A program made the translations under genes and the position numbers. From Ustulina deusta (taxonomy: Eukaryota; Ascomycota; Sordariomycetes; Xylariales; Xylariaceae): a stretch of 64,000 nucleotides of DNA. This document shows positions 55,916 through 64,000 of this stretch, piece after piece; within the stretch, counting starts at the first letter, position 1, and each line of letters starts with the position of its first letter. The stretch spans positions 186,001-250,000 of the forward strand of contig JAJNNX010000009.1 in NCBI GenBank assembly GCA_023159155.1, in the 5' to 3' direction. The notes under the pieces were generated by a model that was given only the letters and a program-made list of their open reading frames with translations, was not told the DNA's origin and did no database searches.

Positions 55916-58153
55916 GTCGAAGAAGGTGAGGAGTGACCCGGCTCACGCGGGGACGTAATTGAATTACGACGGAAGCAGTTGTGCGTGCTGAAACACGCGA
56001 AGAGTAGTCGTGAGAGCAGTTGACGAGCAGTTGCAAGCGCGATTGAAAGCGTAGCAGTGTGCAGTTAGAAAGAAGTTCGATGTGAGTATGGAGTTGGAGG
56101 AGAGAAGGAGACGTCTGGCGGAGCGCGGGCGCGATGTGTTTGTTTATCTTCCCAGGTTGGCAGGGCTGGGACGCTAGGCGCACAGACCCCCGCTAAACCT
56201 TAGCGAGCTCGGATGCAATACCTATTAGCGTTTCGAGGCTTTCCGATGTTTGATGACGTCGTCATTAAAAGGAAAGAAAAAAAGATGATATGACAAAATA
56301 CAATGATGATTTCTGATTATTTGCAAACGCTTATCTAATTAATAAGACAAGACGGCCGGTGCTTGAGAGTGTGTTAGATAGTACCGCTTGTATGAGACTG
56401 CAACACCAGAGAGCTGCGCACCTACCACCGACTTAGCGGACAAGAAGTGCCAAAAGTGGCTTGAATGGGACATGCCTACATTGTGCATGGCACAACATCG
56501 AATACCTAGCACTAAGCAGATATACTGTATCTTGGAAGATGGAATATGCAACATTCTACCTATAACTCCAGCCTGATGTCGCTCTCCGTCTTCAGTGCCA
56601 ATTGTATAAATTGCATGGCACACACCCCTTAAGTAAGTATGTACCTGGGTAGGTCTTTTTAGCAGTTCATGTACCTGCACATGGCGTCCTCCACACCAAT
56701 AAAGTTCACAAGTCTACAGTCATTCGAATTCAGTTACTCCAAATGGAGGAAAGTTCATACAAGATATGACGTTGTCACATTTGTTTTACTTTGGTACAAA
56801 CATGTCGCGTCGCGTTATTGCTGTTTTTAGCGTTCCGTACCTATGCCTTAATAAAGCTGTTTTCTATCCCTACAAGATATTCGCAATGACTCTCCAGAGT
56901 TGATTGTTCAGTAGAGTACATTGGCAAAGAAAATGCGCGCTATTTGATTCGTCGCCTGCATTCAGCCTCAGCTGATTTAATGCCGTTGAATATCGAGTTA
57001 TCCGGGGAAATGCCTACCTGCATTAGGGCAAGAGGGGCATAGGAGGCAGTGATTATCATGAACTAATTTGGTGATTGTCGTACAGTTTTTAAAACAACGT
57101 TATATTAACAGTTATTAGAATAATATTTGTTTTAATTAGCTGTAATGACCCTGGGTAGCTGTGATCGTTTCCCATTTTAAGCTAGCTAACTACCCACCCC
57201 CCTTAAAAAACAGTTGCTCTACTACTACAGTACATTGATAACGTAGGTACATTTGACAACTGTACATGTGCTGGCAACTGTGTTTTCAACAAAAATAAAG
57301 GCTTTGACATTACTAACAATAGAACTGCCTTTTATAATTTTTTGTAGCGTAATCATAAACCGTAGACATGTAGTTCGAATCTAGTGTTATATATTGTAAC
57401 GCTGTAACAAACTGTAACCTAGAGTAACATACCTATACAAGTTGAAAAGGGAGGGGAAAAAAAACCAACAAAAACCCCCCGAGTGACTGGGTAAAAAAAC
57501 ATTATGAGTTCTACCATACCACGATGGCCTTTTTAAATTGAAGACCATTTTAGTTTTGGTTTGGAGATTGTAATGGGAGTATTGTTCAACTGGGATAGGT
57601 ACCCCCATTTACAGTGTTCCCGTACAGTCCGTAGCATCTGTCCCCAGTTCTCTTTCATTACCTACTTAACATACGTAGGTAGTTATGAATGCACGCTTCT
57701 ACTTGAGCCGTTGTGACAAGACTCAACAAGCTCCTAAAAATTCCTATGTATGCCGACATGGAGTCTATATTCTAAGATACCCATTCCATAGACAAATATA
57801 ATAGTAGTTTCCATACCTATCCACCCAGTCTACCACACGTCCCATATTTATTACCCTTCCAGCATGTGATTGTTGCCATTACCGGTCTAACCTAGGTAGG
57901 TCCAATGATTTACGAAACCATGTAAGCAGGATCACAACTGGACAGGGGACAACTAGGATGCCGATTACTTGTTTCCGGCTACCTACCTAACCTTAGGTTA
58001 GTTAGCATATGTGAGCGCTTACAGGTTGTCATCGAACCGCCGCAATGTTGGACTATGCAATTCCTGCCTGGAGATCAACATAGCCCAACCAATGCAAATC
58101 CCCTAAACTCCATATCCTCTTCTTCAACTGCGTCGGAGTCTGATCGTGCTATT
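55916..58153. other. Long intergenic region (2.2 kb)
   Basis: Divergent promoters of the spindle-pole gene and the monooxygenase gene. It contains several TACCTAGG-type copies near 57895 and 57985. I see no supported coding frame or RNA gene. Confidence 0.45.
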
Positions 58154-60251
58154 ATGATGGAGGGGGTCCGTATAGCAGTCATCGGACTAGGTACCAATAA
58201 TTCCCGACTACCCTGTACCAGGCCATCTCGTGCTAACCCGAGCCTAGGCCCCGCGGGGTTAACTGCTCTGAAAACCCTTCGGGAAGAAGGGTTCAATGTG
58301 GTCGCCTTCGAAAGACGGGATGAGATCGGTGGACTGTGGGCGTTTAGTGATGATGCCGGTTACACATCCGTATTGAAGGAAACAGTGTGTAACGTTAGCA
58401 AGTTCGTCGTAAGTACTTAAGCAAAGCTGTGTTGCGACTGCAATCCAGAGGCTCATATCGGCTACGCAGTCTGGGTTTAGCGACTTTCCAGTCCCAGAAG
58501 GTGGGTGTGATCTGCATCCGATAACTAACAGGCTCAACTATCATTTGCCCAAATTAACATTGTGGTCTTGTAGACTATCCTACCTTCTTCACTGGCTCCC
58601 AGGTGGCCGAGTACTTCAAATCGTATGCCTTGCATTTCAACCTGTACCCGCACATTCGCTTCGGCACCACCGTGAAGCGCGTTGCCCGGAATGCGGCTGA
58701 CGACAGCTGGGATGTTCATATCACGACCTCAGATGGGCCTGCTGTGCTCTCGTTTGACAAGGTCGTGCTTGCTCACGGCTGCGAAAGCCTACCGTTGTGG
58801 CCGCCTATGCCAAACAAGAACAAATTCAAGGGCATTCTAATGCACGGGCAGTCTTTCAAGAGGTTAGAAAGAATTTCACCCTTATCAGGCAGTTCTAAAC
58901 TAACTACATGGGAATTGAAGTCCTGAGCCCTTCAAAGACAAGCGAGTTCTTGTCGTCGGAATTGGAAATACTGCTTGCGAAGTCTCACTGGCATTAGCAA
59001 ATTACGCATCAAAGGTATACCAGTCCTATCGACGCGGCCGTATTATGGTTTCGCGCTATCGCGACGATGGCATTCCTCTGGACGCGCAGTTCTCGTGGCC
59101 CGCTCTGCGCTTAAAGTACTTGATTGACCATCTAGCACCATGGTTAGTCGGTCCACTTGGTGATAAATTTATGGTCAATAAAATGATTTCCGACGCTGCT
59201 CGATCTGAGCCGGCGGATGCGAGCATTTCTGAGAAGGAGAAATGGAAGCGAGCCGAAAAACGAGTGCGAGACGACTGGAGATTGGCACCGTGCCCCAGTA
59301 TGGCTCATGTCCATCCCGCCGTGCAAGAGGACTTTATTCCGGCTTTGCGACGGGGAGATATCACTCCTGTTCATGGCTTTAAGGACTTCACTGGAGATTC
59401 GGAAGTGCTGCTAGACGACGGCGTAGTCCTCGACGTCGACGTTGTTATATTCTGTACTGGGTATGACCTAGACTTTAAGATCATGCCTGAACTCGAGATG
59501 GATGGTGCACTAGGACTTCCTCTACGAACCGCTGAGGAATTATCTCGGGATGACGCAGGGGAGGAGGTCAGGGGCGAGAAGCAACAGCCACATCTCCCTC
59601 GGCTCTACCAGATGATATTTCCACCCCGTTACGCTTCCTCGGTCGCAATACTCAGTTGGATGGCACCCCAAGAGAATGTTTGGTGTGTCTCAGAGCTCGC
59701 ATCAATGGCCGTTGCCCAGATATGGGCCGCCGAAACGGTTACAGATTCGAGGGCAACATCTAAGCAACGCCAGGTTAAGAACTATCGCTCCCCAGCTCTT
59801 CTGCCGTCCTTGGAGGAAATGAACGTGCAAGTGGACGCATATCATACATGGTGGAGAACGCAATGGCGAACAGAGCACTCTTTCCGTCCCGGATATGTCC
59901 AAGGCTATCCATTCTATCGGTTTCTACACGATTCAGCCGGCACTGGGCTGTACGACAACCTCGACCACGTATTGACGACTCGTGGTTGGAGTCTTTGGTG
60001 GTATGACCGTGAGCTATGGACATGGCTCTCCAAAGGCCCAATGAACAGCTACTCTTGGCGCCTCTTCGACACGAACCCTAAGGGTGTTCCAGGCTGCGGC
60101 AGGACATCATGGCCTGGAGCTAGGCAAGCAACGAAGAATGCTGTAAGTGTCTCATTCATAACGCATGCGGGTCGACTAGCTGACAGTTTGCTAGTATGAG
60201 ATCTACGAAAACTACAAGGAACAGATGCAACACAAGTCGAAACATGCGTGA
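58154..60251 (+). CDS. Flavin-containing monooxygenase, six exons
   Basis: Exons 58154-58190, 58248-58408, 58470-58500, 58574-58862, 58921-60142 and 60195-60251; 598 residues. All introns (57, 61, 73, 58 and 52 bp) are GT-AG with phases that join. Exon 3 is only 31 nt. Joining exons 1 and 2 creates the FAD-binding VIGLGPAGL motif. FKGILMHGQSF fits the FMO fingerprint FxGxxxHxxxF. VVGIGNTACE is the NADPH Rossmann motif, and FCTGYDLDF is the C-terminal FMO block. These enzymes oxygenate N or S nucleophiles, or ketones in Baeyer-Villiger relatives; the substrate is unknown. ATG at 58154 or 58157 starts right before the FAD motif; an ATG at 58055 is possible but adds unconserved sequence. The gene is intact. 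Confidence 0.88.
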
Positions 60252-61889
60252 CGACTTTCAGTTCGGTCATGTGTAGTTTATAGCTGAAGGCAATATCGTC
60301 GAATTAAGCAATTCTTAGAGTGTTTTAGTAGCCTTTAGGTTAGTACGGGTAATGAAGAATGAGTACGACCTACACAATGGTTAATCCCTAGACACTTTGC
60401 ATGCTTCGTACTAAAGAGTTATATTATCGTCGTCCGATTTCATGAGGTATCTGATATATTAGGATGGGACTCTTTTAGTTGAGACAACGAATGTTTTTCA
60501 TTCAGCCGAATTGATTATGCCCGCTTTACATCAACGCTCGGGCGGTTCGGTTCGCTCATAGCCGATCCCTCATAGAAGCTAAATCCCGGTTTAAGCTATC
60601 GGTCATAGGGAAATTTGTGTTGAATTGTTCTCACCAGCTTTGATCTTGCGCGACTCCATTCTTTATTTTTCATATCCTACACCCGCGAGATTGTCACGAG
60701 GTGCCATTGTCTAACCTAGCTAGCTCATGGCTCAGGACTACAATTTCTTACATCGTCATTATCCCACCACCCAAGATCACGAGGAGCAACGTTTACATCG
60801 ACATTCCAGTAAAACTCAGCTCCCACCACAAGCTAGGAAATTACTAATTGTCACGCTTCATAGAGATTCAAGTCAGAGACCCTAAGGATTAGAAAATCCA
60901 AGCTATCTACTGTTTGACCAAACAGGCCGACTATACCCCAGCGACAACGCACACCACTGGGAAAGGAGGTGACCACTCGAGAATTTCGGACGACGTAAGG
61001 ACGACGTATCTCAACTTCAACCAGGGCGAGGGGATGGATATGCCGATGATGTTAGGATTCAGACATGTCACGGAACAGAACCAAAGCACTATACCGCCAC
61101 AAACCTACTGAGAAAAGTAGAGCGGTGTCAAACCAACACTTGACCCTCTGCAGTTGCTAATACAAATATACCCGTGACACCACCCCATTCGAATGCGTCT
61201 ACCGTGTGGGGCTTCCTACACACCTACCATTTGTCTAGGTATAGGTAACCATAGGTTTTGCAGAAGAGCCGCGTAATCAAGCTTCACGAAATGGTAGCAC
61301 AACACGCATAAGCCGGGATTTACCGCGATCCCGTTCATCTCGAGAGATAACGCCTATGTCCGTACGACCGGACCACCCCCAAACTCGACCGTGGGCACGG
61401 CGTTTTCGGTGTTAGCGGCGGGCTTTGTGGCGAGGGGATCCATCGAATAGCGGAGTCGGCATCGGCGTCGATCAGCCAACCCGCATTACGAAGACAGTAA
61501 CGATTCCATGCGCGGAGACCGACGGCAAAGAAACCGAGTCGCGATGCTATCGCCGCCAGGGAAAATCCCGGGATGTGTTGTTTGTTGCGGCCACGTGTAA
61601 CGTTGAGGAATACGTAGATAGTGGGCGTTTCGTTTCCAATGCCTGCTTGATCTACGCATAGATGTATATATTAAAGCCTACGCTTTCGACCCAACTCACT
61701 CGTCACGGCATAACCTCGTCATATCTCCCACCTCTGGAGTAAATAGAGAAAAAAAGCAAGCGATTAATTAATTCCTGTATAACCAACCTAGGTATCTTTC
61801 TTGGATTTTAAACCCCCCCCCTTCCCCCCCCTCTCTCCCCCCCTCCCCTCTTCTACGCGAACACACGTAAGACGCCCGATACGACAACC
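60252..61889. other. Intergenic region (1.6 kb)
   Basis: No supported gene; a 65-codon frame at 60914 and a 78-codon frame at 61425 lack an ATG context or family features. The last 300 bases are the promoter of the next gene. Confidence 0.4.
61810..61857 (+). promoter_or_regulatory. Long C/T tract upstream of the epimerase start
   Basis: An almost pure pyrimidine tract (runs of eight to nine C separated by TT or TCTCT) ends about 30 bp before ATG 61890. CT-rich stretches are common at fungal core promoters and transcription starts. Confidence 0.6.
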
Positions 61890-63102
61890 ATGGCCTCTCG
61901 CCGCCGCGTGCTCATCACGGGCGCGAACGGGTACATCGCCGCACAAACAGTCGCCCACTTTCTGGCGGCAGGCTGGGCGGTGCGGGGCACGGTCCGCGAC
62001 CTGGACAGCGGGAGCGCCCGCGCGCTCGCCGCGCACTTCGCGGCGGAGCGGGCGGCGGGGGATTTCGAGCTGGTGGTGGTGCGGGACATCAAGGCGGCGG
62101 GGGCCTTCGAGGGCGCGGTGCAGGGGGTGCAGGCGATCGCGCACCTCGCGACGCCGGTGGTGTTCGACAGCGGGGACGTCGAGTACATCGTCGGGACGGC
62201 GGTGGAGGGGACGCTGTCGATTCTCGAGTCGGCTTTGAAGGCCGCCCGCAAAGGGGCGGAGCAGGAGCAGGAGGAGGAGGAGGAGGAGGAGGAGAAGGGC
62301 ATCACGAGCTTCGTGCTGATGTCCAGCGTGGCCGCCGTGCGCATGCAGATCCCGGGCCCCGCGACCTTCACGGAGAAGGACTGGAACACCAAAGCCGAGG
62401 CCGAGGTGAAAGAGGCGGGCGACGAGGCTTTCGGCCATGTCATCTACGCCGCCAGCAAGGTCGCGTCGGAGCGCGCGTTCTGGGACTGGGTGAAGGAGAA
62501 GGAGCCGCCTTTTGCGGCCTCGGCGTTGAACCCTTGGTATGTACCTACCTATCGGCCTCCTTGGCTCTCTCTCTCCGCACAACCGCCACTCCATCCCATG
62601 CTCGTAGCGTCGGAGTTACATTTGCTAACGAAGCGTCGATCCCCCGTATAGTTGGGTGGCCGGCCCTCCGCTGTACCTGCCGTCCTCGCCAGAGGGCATC
62701 GCGGAGACAAACTCGTTCATCTGGAAGGTGTTTTCGGGCCAAGACTTCCCCCAAGGCCCGTCCGGGTATGGGACGCACGTCGACGTTCGCGACGTGGCGC
62801 GCATGACCGAATGGGCCGCCTCGCACCCGGAGATCGCCGGCGGCGAGCGCTATATCGTCGGCGGGAACGGGAACGTCGGCGTTCCGCAGGCCGCGGCTGA
62901 TATTTTGCGCCAGGCTTACCCCGGTAGGAGAAATGTCATCAAAGAAGGCACGCCCGGCGAGGGCTATCGCCCGGGTTATGCTATTGACCCGGAGGGAGCT
63001 AATGTCAACTCCTCGAAAGCAATAACGGCCACTGGCCAAGGCTGGATTCCTTACGATAAGATGGTTTTAGACGCTGCTAAATTGTTCGAGGGGTTTTTAT
63101 AG
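61890..63102 (+). CDS. NAD(P)-dependent epimerase/dihydroflavonol-reductase-like enzyme
   Basis: Two exons: 61890-62536 and 62652-63102, 365 residues; a 115-bp GT-AG intron. The N-terminus RRVLITGANGYIAAQTVAHFL has the extended short-chain dehydrogenase TGxxGxxA motif, and the active site is SSVAAV followed by VIYAASK (YxxxK). The join gives ALNPCWVAGPPLYLP, the expected conserved region. Proteins like this reduce carbonyls such as dihydroflavonols or methylglyoxal with NADPH in the cytosol; substrate is unknown. A GAG microsatellite at about 62262-62294 adds a run of eight Glu in a loop, which is unusual for the family. The G+C content is visibly higher than in the neighbours. Confidence 0.86.
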
Positions 63103-63412
63103 TTTTAAGATAGCGAGAATTTCTGTTGAGTAAATAGAATTGGGGTTTATTCAAAGAACGCTTAAGCTCGCACGGGAAGCTTTGCTCTAGTGAACAAGCA
63201 TTCCTCTTCCTGACGCTTCATTGATATACCAGCTACATGACGCTAGATTGGCCATATTCTAAGCTGAATGGTGGTGAAGCCTGCTTACTTCAGCCAACCG
63301 TCCACACGTTACAGAAGTTACAAGCAACCCTATTCTTCTCGCCCCGTACTCCATAGGTAAATGCAAATTCAGTGCGCGAAACCCTCAAAACTCCGCAATA
63401 ACCAGCCTTTGC
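63103..63412. other. Convergent intergenic region
   Basis: 3' flanks of two convergent genes; nothing else seen. Confidence 0.5.
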
Positions 63413-64000
63413 TCAGTAAACCGTAACGGCGCTGACATATCCATTCTTCAACACCTCGAAAACAAGGCCTGGAAAGCCATATAAGGTAGTCGTAGACTCC
63501 TCATTGTCGTCTAGCTTCTTAGCAGCAATACCGCCACTGCTGTCTTCCCAGCCACCTAGAAATTCACAACTGCTTCCGGGACTATCGCCCCATCCGCGGT
63601 TGAGCACCATCCCTCGCTGGCGCTTCTTGGCATCCTCCTCGGACGCATAGGTGCTCTTCCACTCTTCTCGTAATTGCTCTTCTATATCATCAAATGGCGT
63701 CTCGGAATTAATGATAACATCAGACTCAGGCGTGTTGAGGTAGGAAACCTCCCACCGTGACCGACGGTGTCGATTAAATGGATACGAACCTGGAACATTG
63801 GCATGCAACACAACTTTGGTAACAACCAGCCGATCCGGGCGCCCGTTCTTGATGGCGTTTGCTCCCGGGAGTTGATCCCCATCAAGATGTATCTGCGATG
63901 GTGGTGTGCGTGAAGGTTGTTGGGGTGATGACACCAGAATATCAAACCCCAGATAAAAGTAATTATAAAAGCATTCTCCAGATACGTTATCTACCGTCTC
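63413..64000 (-). CDS. PHAF1/UPF0183-family protein, C-terminal part (runs off edge)
   Basis: The frame ending TAA at 63413 is open to the window end (195 codons plus the stop) and has no ATG where the ORF could start, so the 5' part lies beyond 64000. The sequence FYNYFYLGFDILVS, TKVVLHANVPGSYPFNRHRR and, at the end, LVFEVLKNGYVSAVTVY matches the pattern I recall for the C16orf70/PHAF1 family (UPF0183). Animal PHAF1 works with BCAS3 at the phagophore in autophagy. The fungal role is less clear. The assignment comes from memory of family motifs, without a search. A fungal-type insertion (LREEWKSTYASEEDAKKRQ) separates the two blocks. Confidence 0.7.
   Translation of the reverse strand, partial: ETVDNVSGECFYNYFYLGFDILVSSPQQPSRTPPSQIHLDGDQLPGANAIKNGRPDRLVVTKVVLHANVPGSYPFNRHRRSRWEVSYLNTPESDVIINSETPFDDIEEQLREEWKSTYASEEDAKKRQRGMVLNRGWGDSPGSSCEFLGGWEDSSGGIAAKKLDDNEESTTTLYGFPGLVFEVLKNGYVSAVTVY

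Overview
The window looks like nuclear DNA of a filamentous ascomycete (Pezizomycotina, probably Sordariomycetes). It holds a HET-domain gene, short GT-AG introns (52-133 bp, plus one of about 230 bp) with CTAAC/CTGAC branch sites, a fungal PPC89/Cep57-type spindle-pole gene, an exon-junction Y14 gene, and a large A+T-rich block of repeats mutated by C-to-T changes of the RIP type (repeat-induced point mutation). Genes are mono- or few-exon with compact spacing. The species cannot be named from the sequence alone.

Layout. 1-2.6 kb: one intact HET gene. 2.6-34.7 kb: a very A+T-rich nest of retroelements. Its first part is one 15.6-kb Ty3/gypsy-like element (3248-18831, 5-bp target duplication AGACT). 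It carries decayed reverse transcriptase, RNase H and integrase, a heptad-coding tandem repeat, a nested solo LTR, and about 6 kb of unrecognised decayed coding-like sequence after the integrase. A less mutated island (18.8-20.5 kb) holds two broken small genes. Then a 14.2-kb structure (20502-34688) is bounded by about 395-bp terminal inverted repeats with TA at both outer edges. It contains two nested copies of a second Ty3/gypsy family, one non-autonomous LTR element with no coding capacity, and an inverted LTR fragment followed by a 29-bp-arm hairpin.

34.7-43 kb: a ketopantoate-reductase-family gene, a sulfotransferase-like P-loop gene, an ankyrin pseudogene containing a solo LTR, and the Y14/RBM8A gene. 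43-49.8 kb: a full-length, apparently undamaged LINE (gag-like ORF1 and endonuclease-RT-RNase H ORF2 overlapping as ATGA), inserted with a 14-bp target duplication inside the coding sequence of an F-box-like gene. The native C-terminus of that gene lies on the far side of the LINE in the same frame. 50-64 kb: a Nudix-like gene, a doubtful short ORF, a tandem-repeat patch, the PPC89/Cep57-type gene, a six-exon flavin-containing monooxygenase, an NAD(P)-dependent epimerase/reductase, and the C-terminal part of a PHAF1/UPF0183-family gene that runs off the right edge.

The genes do not form an obvious pathway. The recurring theme is mobile-element insertion into genes. Three insertions can be read to the base (LTR element in a small Cys-rich ORF, solo LTR in the ankyrin pseudogene, LINE in the F-box gene). 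There is a sharp contrast between old RIP-destroyed elements and one young intact LINE. All identifications rest on reading motifs by eye; no database search was run.
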